From Pectobacterium polonicum (GTDB lineage: Bacteria > Pseudomonadota > Gammaproteobacteria > Enterobacterales > Enterobacteriaceae): a stretch of DNA of 64,000 bases. The stretch covers positions 88,230 to 152,229 of the forward strand of contig NZ_RJTN01000010.1 of assembly GCF_005497185.1 (NCBI RefSeq). The letters run 5' to 3'. Position numbers and translations under genes: made by a program. Below the pieces are notes generated by a model that searched no databases, was not told the DNA's origin, and saw only the letters and a list, made by a program, of their open reading frames with translations. Below are positions 8,277 through 16,576 of this stretch, one piece after another (positions within the stretch are counted from its first letter, which is position 1; each line of letters opens with the position of its first letter).

Positions 8277-8519
8277 ATGGATAAGCACGATTGGCATCCA
8301 GCAGACATTATTGCTGGCTTAAGAAAGAAAGGAACAACGCTGGCGGCGGTATCAAGAGCATCAGGATTAGCGTCTTCAACACTCGCTAATGCTTTAACAA
8401 GACATTGGCCCAAAGGCGAAAGGTTAATTGCCTGTGCATTGGGAAAGCAGCCGGAGGAGATTTGGCCGTCACGGTATCAAGGCACGAGCATGAATCATGG
8501 GGAAGGGGAGGCGGGATAA
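8277..8519 (+). CDS. Ner/Nlp (SfsB)-like winged-helix DNA-binding protein
   Basis: This 80-residue protein begins MDKHDWHPADIIAGLRKKGT and continues LAAVSRASGLASSTLANALT, the Mu Ner/Nlp helix-turn-helix, then IACALGKQPEEIWPSRY, the conserved end of the domain. Relatives are phage repressors or host Nlp/SfsB regulators. It is divergent from XRE copy 2 across the shared operator. An ancestral fragment of a related gene remains at 5937-6047. Confidence 0.87.
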   Translation: MDKHDWHPADIIAGLRKKGTTLAAVSRASGLASSTLANALTRHWPKGERLIACALGKQPEEIWPSRYQGTSMNHGEGEAG

Positions 8520-8570
8520 CACTCTTGTAGAGAATCGAACCCTATTCAGGACCAATCCCCCAAAAGCAAA

Positions 8571-8592
8571 AAACCAGCCGTTAGGCTGGTTT
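8571..8592. terminator. Terminator beside the tRNA-Phe att site
   Basis: AAACCAGCC (8571-8579) pairs with GGCTGGTTT (8584-8592) around a GTTA loop. T- and A-rich flanks allow use in both directions. It would end the Ner/Nlp transcript and, on the minus strand, lies 12 nt beyond the tRNA-Phe 3' end, the normal place for a tRNA terminator. Confidence 0.7.
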
Positions 8593-8603
8593 CTTTAAAT
8601 TAG

Positions 8604-8655
8604 TGGTGCCGGACTCGGAATCGAACCAAGGACACGAGGATTTTCAATCCTCGTG
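8604..8655 (-). other. ICE attachment site: 3' part of a tRNA-Phe gene
   Basis: On the minus strand the sequence reads through an anticodon stem-loop with TTGAAAA (anticodon GAA), the variable region, the T arm (GGTTCGATTCC) and an acceptor end with CCA at 8604-8606. The 5' half of the tRNA is absent, and the acceptor lacks one C relative to the usual tRNA-Phe. Such 3'-end copies arise when an ICE integrates in tRNA-Phe. ICE genes begin right after it, so this is the att end distal to the intact tRNA, with the chromosome to the left. Confidence 0.75.
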
Positions 8656-8700
8656 CTGAGATAGCCGCAAAAAAGCTGCGCATTCAACCGAGTGTGCAAA

Positions 8701-9588
8701 ATGAAAATTTTACCCGTGATTTCAACAAAGGGCGGCGAAGGTAAGTCTACTCAAGCTGCTAATCTTGCAGGTTTTTTTGCAGATGCAGGCTTAAAGACTC
8801 TGCTTATCGATGGCGACTATTCGCAGCCTACAGCCAGCAGTATTTATGCGCTGGAGCATGAGGCTCCGTTTGGTTTGTTTGAGCTGTTAATGCAAACAAC
8901 AGATTTAAACCAGCCAGACAGCATAATTTCTCGGACAGCTATACCCAACCTCGACCTCATCATTTCCAACGATCCTGATGATCGCCTTCCCACTGCAATG
9001 CTTCATGCCCCTGATGGACGCATGCGTCTCAAGAACATCCTTCAGCATCACAGCTTCCAGAGTTACGACGTCATCATGATTGACTCGAAAGGGGCCGCCG
9101 GTGTGATGGTTGAGCTCGTTGTTCTGGCTGCCACAGAAAATGTTGTTGGCGTGATTAAACCCATACTTCCTGATGTTCGGGAATTCATGCGCGGAACCGT
9201 GCGTCTAATGTCCCGACTACTGGCGTTGCAGGCTTATGGGATTCAGATCCCTGATATAAAAATCCTGGCCAACTGTGTTGAGAACACCTCATTGGATCGT
9301 AAGACGTTGGAAGAGTTGGGCAACATCGTTTCTGAGAAAAAATACCTTCAATCCGAAAGCATAAACATCTCGATACTTGAAACAAAAATTGACCAGCTCG
9401 AAGTCTATAAGCGCGGTCACGCCTTTGGTCAACCAGTCCACCGTCTTGAATATGTCACTGATCGTAAGAGCGCAGCGGCGGCTGTGACCATGCATAGTCT
9501 TGCTTGTGAGCTATTCCCCCATTGGAAAGAGCAGTTTGATTCCGTGTTACGGAATCAAACTGGCGCAGGGGAGGTCGCTAATGTCTAA
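8701..9588 (+). CDS. parA: ParA/Soj-family ATPase of the ICE
   Basis: This 295-residue protein has a deviant Walker A motif, KGGEGKST, at residues 10-17 and the later DVIMIDSKG. ParA proteins drive partition with ParB (here at 11998). In PAPI-1 the homologous Soj stabilises the excised circle. A GTG at 8692 would add three residues, and neither start has a good ribosome binding site. Only about 45 bp separate it from the att site, so its promoter may come from the sequence joined on excision. Confidence 0.88.
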   Translation: MKILPVISTKGGEGKSTQAANLAGFFADAGLKTLLIDGDYSQPTASSIYALEHEAPFGLFELLMQTTDLNQPDSIISRTAIPNLDLIISNDPDDRLPTAMLHAPDGRMRLKNILQHHSFQSYDVIMIDSKGAAGVMVELVVLAATENVVGVIKPILPDVREFMRGTVRLMSRLLALQAYGIQIPDIKILANCVENTSLDRKTLEELGNIVSEKKYLQSESINISILETKIDQLEVYKRGHAFGQPVHRLEYVTDRKSAAAAVTMHSLACELFPHWKEQFDSVLRNQTGAGEVANV

Positions 9589-9601
9589 CCTTCAGCCACT
9601 A

Positions 9602-10009
9602 TTATGCCGGAATGGCATTTGCCTGCGTGCTTTTCGGCCAAATATCCATTCCGGTGTACGGATCATCCAATCGGTCGAGCTGCTTCTCGATATCCCATTG
9701 CTTGGAGCTCCATTCAAGATCGGCTGCGAAAGCAGTCCAATAGTCGGTCAGCGCCAGCGACATCTCTTTATCGGACATGCTTTGAATAATTTCGGGCGTC
9801 CATTGATGTTGCTTAATCAGCGCATATTCCAATGCTTCTCGCGGGGAACAGGGACTGAATTGCTGATGCCAGCTATGTGTCAGACGAAGCCATTCGCCCA
9901 GCCACAGCAAGCGGTAGGACATCTGAATCAGTTCTGCACCGGGATATTCCGAATACTTTTCTGCTGCCTGCTGGTAAAAAAAGCTACAGCGTTTTTCAAA
10001 AGAATCCAT
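9602..10009 (-). CDS. Hypothetical ICE protein, convergent with parA
   Basis: This 135-residue Trp- and Gln-rich soluble protein (MDSFEKRCSFFYQQAAEKYS, LLWLGEWLRLTHSWHQQF) is of a kind I do not recognise. GGAGATC precedes its ATG, which supports it over the longer open frame on the other strand (9500-10243), which has a poor composition. It is the only minus-strand gene in the replication module. It ends 13 nt from the parA stop. Confidence 0.6.
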   Translation of the reverse strand: MDSFEKRCSFFYQQAAEKYSEYPGAELIQMSYRLLWLGEWLRLTHSWHQQFSPCSPREALEYALIKQHQWTPEIIQSMSDKEMSLALTDYWTAFAADLEWSSKQWDIEKQLDRLDDPYTGMDIWPKSTQANAIPA

Positions 10010-10239
10010 GTCGGATCTCCGTTGTTAGGTTCTCTGTTGTTGGATTTACTGCCAGTTCCTTCTGACCGGAGTCGTCAAACTAAGCGGTCAGGAAATGATC
10101 TGTCAGTAGAAGGGAATGTATCCCTCGCAACGGTAGATTCGACGCCCTTTTCAGAAGTTTACATAACCTCATTAAAAATACTGTTATTACATGGCCTTAA
10201 TGTAGTTTTAGCAGGTGATTATGTCGTGGAGGGAGTGCG

Positions 10240-10638
10240 ATGAAGGCCCTCTATCGAGCATTCTGTTCCTGTAATCATTGGCGCTATAAAGACGTTGATG
10301 AACAGACCGTTTTTTTTGAAACATTTCACAATGAGCATGCAGGCGATCGTTTACGGTCACTGCTTGCGAATACGTGGGGCGTACCTGAGTCCTCAGTCAT
10401 TGTTTACAACGTGTTTCCTGAACAGGAACTGTCTCTTCTCTCATTAGATGATTCACTATCATCTGGTGACAAGATGCTGTTTGAGACTGGCTGGAATCGA
10501 GACGCCAAATGTCCCTGTTATTTGGATGATTGGCCGTTAATGCTGGTTTCTCCTCGGACACAGGAACGTCTTGTGAAAGCATTCATGAGTCTTGGCCTGC
10601 CTGGTTGTGGCGAAATGAAGGAGGCTGCGCATGGCTAA
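10240..10638 (+). CDS. Hypothetical ICE protein before dnaB
   Basis: This 132-residue soluble protein of unknown function has Cys residues at FCSCNHW and KCPCYLDD that could bind a metal. It overlaps the dnaB start by 8 nt, so the two are probably translated together. Genes of unknown role sit between parA and dnaB in other SPI-7-like elements. Confidence 0.65.
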   Translation: MKALYRAFCSCNHWRYKDVDEQTVFFETFHNEHAGDRLRSLLANTWGVPESSVIVYNVFPEQELSLLSLDDSLSSGDKMLFETGWNRDAKCPCYLDDWPLMLVSPRTQERLVKAFMSLGLPGCGEMKEAAHG

Positions 10639-11998
10639 CTCTCAGATGCAACATATTCCTTTTTCTTTGGAGGCCGAGCAGTCAGTTATCGGGGCATTAA
10701 TGCTCGAGAACAATCGCTGGGATGATGTGGTTGAACGGATTGTTGCCGGCGATTTTTATAATCGGGCACATCAGCAGATATTTAAGGCTATGCAACGGTT
10801 AGTCGAGAGCGGCCAACCCATCGACCTTATAACGCTTTCTGAATCAATCGAAAAAGCCCCTAATAACCTGTTTGAGTCAATTGGGGGATTTGCCTACCTC
10901 GCAGAACTGGCCAAAAACACACCCAGCGCAGCAAATACGAATGCCTATGCTGAGATTGTCAGAGACCGGAGTCAGGCTCGTCAGTTGATCTCATTGGGTA
11001 AAAAAATCAGTGCTGACGCCATGTCTACGGCACAGGGACGAATAAAGATTTCTGATATTGCAGAGCAGGCTGAGCAAGCGCTTTTTGACATATCTGAGCA
11101 GCGGGAAGCCAAAAGTGAGACAACAGTCCAAGAGGGATTGACGCTGGTTGCAAATCGTTTAGAGCGTAACTTCTCCATACCTGATGGAATAACCGGAACG
11201 CCTACGGGATATAGCGAGTTAGACAAAGAAACGTGCGGTCTTCAGGACGCAGATCTGATTATTCTTGCCGCACGCCCTTCAATGGGGAAAACCTCGTTAG
11301 GGCTAAATTTCGCTGAAAATGCGATTGAACGTATATCCGATAAACCCATATTCATATTTAGCCTGGAGATGCCAACAGATCAGTTGCTTATGCGGATGGT
11401 TGCCTCTATCGCAGGTGTCAGTGTCCAGGCAATGCGTAGTGGTCAATTGAATGATGAGGAGTGGGGGAAAATATCCAATGCACTCGGTGTGATGAAAGAC
11501 TGGGAAGATCGCTTGGTCATTGATGACAACAGTGATTTAACCCCATCTTTGTTACGTTCTCGTCTGCGCCGTTTTATTCGCAAGTATGGTAAACCCAGCT
11601 TGGTCATGGTTGATTACTTGCAGCTGATGAGTTCTCCTGGTTCTGAAAACCGTACTCAGGAAATATCGGTAATCTCTCGTTCTCTCAAGTTCATTGCCAA
11701 GTATTTTGATGTTCCTTTACTTGCGCTATCTCAGTTGAATCGTGCGTCACAAACCCGAGCTGATAAGCGACCGACCCTATCCGATCTTAGAGATGGTGGT
11801 TCTCTGGAGCAGGATGCGGACATGATTATGTTCATCCATCGTGAAGAGGTTTACGACTCGAATACCTCAGACAAAGGGTTGGCAGAAATCATTATTGGTA
11901 AACAACGTCAGGGACCCGTAGGCACGGTAAAACTTGCTTTTGATGCGCAATATACACGCTTCAGGGATTCGACATCTGGCCATAGGGATCAATACTAA
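10631..11998 (+). CDS. dnaB: Replicative DNA helicase, DnaB family
   Basis: This 455-residue protein has the DnaB N-terminal domain (LEAEQSVIGALMLENNRWDD) and a RecA-like C-terminal domain with Walker A ARPSMGKT at residues 214-221. Walker B is VMVDYLQLM, with DLRDGGSLEQDADMIMFIHR downstream. It unwinds DNA as a hexameric ring and here likely serves element replication after excision. The stop overlaps the parB start (TAATG). Confidence 0.95.
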   Translation: MANSQMQHIPFSLEAEQSVIGALMLENNRWDDVVERIVAGDFYNRAHQQIFKAMQRLVESGQPIDLITLSESIEKAPNNLFESIGGFAYLAELAKNTPSAANTNAYAEIVRDRSQARQLISLGKKISADAMSTAQGRIKISDIAEQAEQALFDISEQREAKSETTVQEGLTLVANRLERNFSIPDGITGTPTGYSELDKETCGLQDADLIILAARPSMGKTSLGLNFAENAIERISDKPIFIFSLEMPTDQLLMRMVASIAGVSVQAMRSGQLNDEEWGKISNALGVMKDWEDRLVIDDNSDLTPSLLRSRLRRFIRKYGKPSLVMVDYLQLMSSPGSENRTQEISVISRSLKFIAKYFDVPLLALSQLNRASQTRADKRPTLSDLRDGGSLEQDADMIMFIHREEVYDSNTSDKGLAEIIIGKQRQGPVGTVKLAFDAQYTRFRDSTSGHRDQY

Positions 11999-13716
11999 TG
12001 AATAAGAAAATAGCCTCGTTACAGCTTGGGAATGCGATGCTGCAAGGAAGTCGCGAGCCCGTAACGGCTCAGGTTTCTGTGTTGCCAGTTAATGAAATGC
12101 CAATGGTGTTGACGTTGGATCAGATGGCTCCTAATCCAGACAACCCACGTACTACCCGTAATCCCAAATATGACGAAATTAAAGAGTCTATTCGTCATAA
12201 AGGATTAGCCACTGTACCTATGGTCACGCGTGACCCTGACCTCCCAGATGTCTATATATTCAGTGATGGCGGTAATACCCGTCATAAAATTCTGAGTGAA
12301 CTATGGGAAGAAACTCGGGAAGATCGCTTCTTTCGTCACACGGTTATTTTTAAACCTTGGCCCGGCCGCCTTAAGTGTGTCATTGGCCATCTGGTTGAGA
12401 ATGAAGTGCGTGGTGAGCTGGCTTTTATCGAAAAGGCCTTTGGTATCCAGAAAGCTCGTGGCATTTATGAAGAACAACTGGGTAAACCTGTATCGCTGCG
12501 TGAGTTAGAGGAATTGTTAGCAGAAGAAGGATTACCAACAGACAAATCCAGTATTAGTCGCATGGAGAACACGATAACCTTCCTGTATCCCCACATGCCA
12601 AATTTACTTGAATCAGGGTTAGGAAGGCACCAAATAAAAAGCCTTTTATCACTTAGAAGTGTAGCGGAAACTGTTTGGTCTTCTTACGATTTTAGGGCGA
12701 CACCGTTAATGTCTTTTGAGGATGTTTTTGGTGGATGCTGCAAAAAATTCGATTCTCCAGATGACTGGTCACTGGAAATATTCCGGGACGAGTTTATCGG
12801 CGCCCTGGTCAATGCTTTACCGCACCCGTCTCTTAACTACGACCGCTGGGTGATGGAATTAGATCCTAAAGTGCGTAATCAGCGCAAACTTTTCGGCGAG
12901 ACTGACCCATTACCCGCGTTCGTCCACGAGCCTCCACCTGAAGCCGCAAATAAGGATAAAAACGATGACGATACGGGTCTAAAATCTACGCCTCCATCTT
13001 CCCAGCAGTCTGGAAATAATGACGACAGGCAACATTTTTCAGCACCGCCTTTAACATCTGTGCCTCCTTCGTTAAATAGCGCAATTGATGAACATCGTCA
13101 GCATACCGATGAACATGATGATGAAAACGCAGAGGACAGTGAATCTCTGGGCAATGACAATGCCTTCTCTCATGACAATCTTTCTGGGTACAACGTTTCA
13201 TTAGCAAATAGCCAAAGTCAAAGCGCAGATAATCAGACAGCATTTTCTTTACCTTCTGGTGAGCATTCTACACAGCAGTTAGCCTCTTCTGCTTCTGTGC
13301 TTTCTTTTGCTAACGTGGGGCTGGAGCCTGTTTCTGATATCTGGCAGATCTCTGCGTTCCAGGATGACATCGAGCATCTGCAAGGTAGCGCCTACCGACT
13401 CGCATTTGAGCTGGCAGAAGTGATGGGGTATCCCGGTGAAATTCAAGAAGCAAAGGGGCCTCTTGATGCTGGCTATATCGCACCGATGACATCTAAGACT
13501 CCTTTTATTCTCTTTCTCAATGGGCTGGCCGGCGAACAAAGTGTTGAACCATTCAACATGTTCAGCTTCTGCCTGAATATTATCGGTTCTGCAAACAAAG
13601 GAGACTCTCCCGTTCTTGATGATGAATACACCGTAAAAATATTACGTCTGATTCGGGTATTGCGTCGTTTACGCGAACATCAGCGGCAGATCGCCACGGA
13701 ACAAACAGAGCAGTAA
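11998..13716 (+). CDS. parB: ParB-family partition protein of the ICE
   Basis: This 572-residue protein has an N-terminal ParB/Spo0J domain: the strand MVLTLDQMAPNPDNPR, a GGNTRH box at 91-96 in place of the GERR box, and an HTH region near KSSISRMENTITFLYPHMP. A long low-complexity Ser/Asp/Asn linker (about 320-440) follows, and the C-terminal part is unlike canonical ParB. The size is large but typical of ICE ParB proteins. It partners the ParA at 8701; no parS site could be located by eye. Confidence 0.88.
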   Translation: MNKKIASLQLGNAMLQGSREPVTAQVSVLPVNEMPMVLTLDQMAPNPDNPRTTRNPKYDEIKESIRHKGLATVPMVTRDPDLPDVYIFSDGGNTRHKILSELWEETREDRFFRHTVIFKPWPGRLKCVIGHLVENEVRGELAFIEKAFGIQKARGIYEEQLGKPVSLRELEELLAEEGLPTDKSSISRMENTITFLYPHMPNLLESGLGRHQIKSLLSLRSVAETVWSSYDFRATPLMSFEDVFGGCCKKFDSPDDWSLEIFRDEFIGALVNALPHPSLNYDRWVMELDPKVRNQRKLFGETDPLPAFVHEPPPEAANKDKNDDDTGLKSTPPSSQQSGNNDDRQHFSAPPLTSVPPSLNSAIDEHRQHTDEHDDENAEDSESLGNDNAFSHDNLSGYNVSLANSQSQSADNQTAFSLPSGEHSTQQLASSASVLSFANVGLEPVSDIWQISAFQDDIEHLQGSAYRLAFELAEVMGYPGEIQEAKGPLDAGYIAPMTSKTPFILFLNGLAGEQSVEPFNMFSFCLNIIGSANKGDSPVLDDEYTVKILRLIRVLRRLREHQRQIATEQTEQ

Positions 13717-13719
13717 AGG

Positions 13720-13989
13720 ATGGGAAAATTGCGTTTACAAAGTGGCACCTATTATGAGGTGCTACTTAATGCACTATCCAGTGCGATAAAAGAAAAGGAA
13801 CAACAGATACGGGATGCGTATACGGATGATGTCCAGGCATTGGATCGGTGCGGGGAAATACTCAGTCAGCATGGTGAATGTGATGCTTTCTTAAAAACAG
13901 CGAATGAATGTAAACCGCTAATTGATGACTTTCGGCGTATTCATTCGTATTTATCGGATAAGTATTTAGATAGTTCAAAAAAGAGATAA
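13720..13989 (+). CDS. Small hypothetical coiled-coil ICE protein
   Basis: This 89-residue protein is rich in charged helical segments (SSAIKEKEQQIRDAYTDDVQ) with three cysteines. It starts 3 nt after the parB stop and so belongs to the same operon. No family is recognised. Confidence 0.65.
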   Translation: MGKLRLQSGTYYEVLLNALSSAIKEKEQQIRDAYTDDVQALDRCGEILSQHGECDAFLKTANECKPLIDDFRRIHSYLSDKYLDSSKKR

Positions 13990-14016
13990 GTGACATTTTA
14001 TAAATGGAGGGGTTTT

Positions 14017-14631
14017 ATGAGTGAGAGTTCGTTACAAATAGCAAATGCATCCCAGTCAGCAAATAACCTTCTGACTCAATTAGTGATGGATTTAAAAAGT
14101 GGCCACATTCGTCGATGTGAGTCCCTTGGATTAAAACAAGAGGAGATGCAATTACTGCAAAGTTTGACTATTGATGACCTGCATTATATTTCCAATAGCT
14201 CTGTCTCTGTATTGCAATTCAACATTCATCACGAAAATTTTTACCGTCTGGTTCAGCATGCCCGCCGTGAGCAAATGCGTACGCAGCGCATTGATCGTGC
14301 GTTATCACTAGGTGGTTCTATTGAACTTATGCAACACATGTTTGGGCTATCCAGTCTGGAAGTCGCCAATCGACGACGCATTGCTGGCATTGACGTACGT
14401 CCTGGTCGAGGTGTTGTCTTGAGTGAAGAGGAAAGTGCCACACTTTGGCAGCGTTTGCAGTTGGCTACTGTAGAGAATATCGATAGCGGCGAGGGGCTGG
14501 ATGTCATGATGTTAGCCGCAGAGCAGATGGATGTATCTTTGACTGCTGTTTGGCACGCCGTTCGGTCGTGGGGCCAAACGCATCGCATGAATGTGTCCGC
14601 TGAATCATCAAAAAAAACGATATCACGGTGA
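14017..14631 (+). CDS. DUF2857-family ICE protein
   Basis: This 204-residue protein has the DUF2857 layout: LVMDLKSGHIRRCESLGLKQ near the N-terminus, then IELMQHMFGLSSLEVANRRR and a final helical part (VWHAVRSWGQ). Helix-turn-helix-like character suggests DNA binding, but the function is unknown. GGAGG before the ATG at 14017 fixes the start; a frame from 13990 lacks one. It lies in the dnaB-parB operon. Confidence 0.78.
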   Translation: MSESSLQIANASQSANNLLTQLVMDLKSGHIRRCESLGLKQEEMQLLQSLTIDDLHYISNSSVSVLQFNIHHENFYRLVQHARREQMRTQRIDRALSLGGSIELMQHMFGLSSLEVANRRRIAGIDVRPGRGVVLSEEESATLWQRLQLATVENIDSGEGLDVMMLAAEQMDVSLTAVWHAVRSWGQTHRMNVSAESSKKTISR

Positions 14632-14639
14632 GGATAATA

Positions 14640-14894
14640 ATGAGTTCTCGTTTATGCGAAATCATGCCGGGATTATATGCTCCGGCAACAGTGCCAAAAT
14701 CACCTTATCAAAAAGCAAAGAGTCAAATTCAACGCTTTCGACAAGGTGAACGTAATTATACTCGCCTTGCGGAAAGGAATTCTAATTATCTAAAAATAGA
14801 TATCGGTCCATTTTGGCGATTATTAAGTCGAAATCATGGTGATTCGTGGGAATTAATGAATCACGAACGTTATAACAAAGAAATACGAAAATAA
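14640..14894 (+). CDS. ParE-like toxin-domain ICE protein
   Basis: This 84-residue protein contains RLAERNSNYLKIDIGPFWRL then SRNHGDSWELMNHERYNKEI, a RelE/ParE-like toxin-fold pattern found in a small protein of this ICE group. No antitoxin-like gene is adjacent, so it may be a non-toxic regulatory member. The ATG at 14640 has AGGA six bases upstream; a GTG at 14628 overlaps the previous stop. Confidence 0.65.
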   Translation: MSSRLCEIMPGLYAPATVPKSPYQKAKSQIQRFRQGERNYTRLAERNSNYLKIDIGPFWRLLSRNHGDSWELMNHERYNKEIRK

Positions 14895-14946
14895 TATGAG
14901 GCGGTATATGACGATAGCGAAATAGTAAAAATGAGCCAATCAAAAC

Positions 14947-15069
14947 ATGACTAATCAGTGTGTTTATGCTGCATCTGTTTATTCGGATGCAGAAACAAGT
15001 GCATTGATGTTTTTTATCACGAGCCAACGGGCGGATAAGGAACAATCAGCGATAAGGATAATGTTATGA
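14947..15069 (+). CDS. Candidate 40-residue leader peptide coupled to the replication gene
   Basis: A short frame from ATG 14947 (MTNQCVYAASVYSDAETSAL) ends at TGA 15067-15069 and overlaps the ATG of the STY4528-type gene at 15066 as ATGA. That overlap is the usual sign of translational coupling. The ribosome binding site is weak and the peptide has no known relatives, so this is tentative. Confidence 0.35.
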   Translation: MTNQCVYAASVYSDAETSALMFFITSQRADKEQSAIRIML

Positions 15070-16259
15070 ATCTGCCGGCAGACAGCCTGATAGCTTACAC
15101 CGTTGAGAAGATGAACCTCCGGTTGGCTGAGCGAATACCCGGCGATGACGCAGGACAACTGCGTAGCGGGCTACTTTATATGGGGAATGTACATGATGCA
15201 TACCCCAGACGTTTATTATTAGACACCCGACTATCTCCCCTGGATAAGATGGCCTGGATGATGATCCGCCTGTACGCCCAGCAAAATGAAGGGGCGATTT
15301 TCCCCACCTATGATGAATTACAGCTTCAGTTAGCTTCTCCCCATAAAGGCAAGGCTTCCCGGGAGACAATCAGCCGCGTGTTGTTGATGCTGAGGATCAC
15401 TGGCTGGCTAAGTTTGTGCAAACGCGTTCGTGATGAAAAAGGCCGGGTCCGAGGGAATATTTATGCGCAGCATGATGAACCACTCTCATTCCGTGATGCA
15501 GAGATTTTCGATCCAGGTTGGCTGGATACGGTTGCTGAAGCATGTCAGAACAAGAACAAAACTATCAGTCAGACAGCATGGGAAGTATTGAACGAGCTCA
15601 AAAATGATACCACGATGCGGCATCGTCATAGCCGTATTGCGCTTATTGAGAGCCGTCTTGGTTCCGCACAAACACCGCAACAAATGGCGGTCAGACAGGC
15701 TGTTCGTCACCCTGGTTCGGAATCCGAACTAAGACAAAAATCACTGAGTTCGGACTCAAATTCACTGAGTTCGGTATCCGAACTCAGTCATCCTGAAGAG
15801 GATGAATCACCTAGTTCGGAATCCGAACTCAGTGGTATTTCAAGGGGTTGTCACTCAGTTCGGAATCCGAACCATTACGTACGTAGTAATACACAGTGTG
15901 TAAAAAGAAATACGTACGTACTGCCGAACGTGTTCGAACAATTGCTACCGATGGTCGACCGTAGCATGGTGACTGAACAACTTCAGGCACTGACCAGCGA
16001 GCAAGCTGAACAGGTGCTGCAATCGATAAACAGGGTGCTTTCTGACGGAGGACTTACTAACCCGATTGGCTGGCTACTGGCCGTATTGAAACGGGCCCGT
16101 GACGGGAAACTCTTTGCCCAAAAAGCGTCTAAACCGCCTGTACAGCCCCAAATGGTCATCCCTCCTGTGGTAGCTGATGTAGTGCCCAAGTCAGTTTCAG
16201 ACAAAGCGTTCGTCCAGGATATGCTGGCCGAGATACGGAAAAAGTGTTCTCCAAGATAA
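15066..16259 (+). CDS. STY4528-family pathogenicity-island replication protein
   Basis: This 397-residue protein has a conserved N-terminal half (NVHDAYPRRLLLDTRLSPLD, then a winged-helix-like SRETISRVLLMLRITGWLSL). It ends with a helical part (LTSEQAEQVLQSINRVLSDG, LTNPIGWLLAVLKRARDGK). The middle, about 215-270, is low-complexity Ser/Glu repeats encoded by palindromic DNA units (see the repeat entry). Known relatives are annotated as island replication proteins; initiation is inferred from position and from the embedded repeats. Confidence 0.8.
   Translation: MNLPADSLIAYTVEKMNLRLAERIPGDDAGQLRSGLLYMGNVHDAYPRRLLLDTRLSPLDKMAWMMIRLYAQQNEGAIFPTYDELQLQLASPHKGKASRETISRVLLMLRITGWLSLCKRVRDEKGRVRGNIYAQHDEPLSFRDAEIFDPGWLDTVAEACQNKNKTISQTAWEVLNELKNDTTMRHRHSRIALIESRLGSAQTPQQMAVRQAVRHPGSESELRQKSLSSDSNSLSSVSELSHPEEDESPSSESELSGISRGCHSVRNPNHYVRSNTQCVKRNTYVLPNVFEQLLPMVDRSMVTEQLQALTSEQAEQVLQSINRVLSDGGLTNPIGWLLAVLKRARDGKLFAQKASKPPVQPQMVIPPVVADVVPKSVSDKAFVQDMLAEIRKKCSPR
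15715..15920. repeat. Iteron-like palindrome array inside the replication gene (candidate origin)
   Basis: GTTCGGAATCCGAAC occurs at 15715-15729, 15814-15828 and 15858-15872, with a one-base variant at 15769-15783 and a half-decayed copy at 15748-15757. Centre spacings are 33, 21, 45 and 44 bp, close to whole helical turns. Two TACGTACGTA palindromes follow at 15876-15885 and 15911-15920, flanking an A-rich stretch. Inference: this is the initiator binding region and origin, as with the iterons inside lambda gene O. Confidence 0.6.
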
Positions 16260-16576
16260 ACGGGGTGTCCAGATGGGACTTTTTAATAATTAGTGCCGTA
16301 TTGGTTAAATATTGAACGCCGTTGCCCCGGGCAACGATGGTTAAAAAATAGACAAAACATAGTGGTGTTAGGCGATGTTATAGGGATGTGTAAATTTATA
16401 TAATAGTGTTACCCGGGCGAGTTGGATTTTTGGTGGTTAGTGTGTGCTCCTCTCGTTCCGGCTCATTTATATTTACGTCTTCTCAAAACTGGTTTTGAAT
16501 TGAGCTGATAACTTCTTTGCCCTGAATATTTCTACCCCAAATCAGAAATATTTCAGGTTAAAACAAGGAGTCAGCG
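16260..16576. other. Intergenic region with three inverted repeats
   Basis: No gene is seen. GTTGCCC-C-GGGCAAC lies at 16321-16335. TCAAAAC-TG-GTTTTGA lies at 16483-16498. CCTGAATATTTCT faces a near-perfect inverse copy, AGAAATATTTCAGG, around 16525-16560, just before the TIGR03761 gene. The first could be a terminator stem; the last two could be operators or part of the mRNA leader. Confidence 0.45.

Noticed and set aside
8528..8545. A GGGTTCGATTCTCT-like T-arm sequence on the minus strand, possibly another tRNA remnant
   Set aside because: Only the T-loop-like motif is present; no acceptor or anticodon parts surround it.
9500..10243. A 247-codon plus-strand frame opposite the 9602-10009 gene
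   Set aside because: It begins inside parA, has a composition unlike protein, and the minus-strand frame has a proper ribosome binding site.
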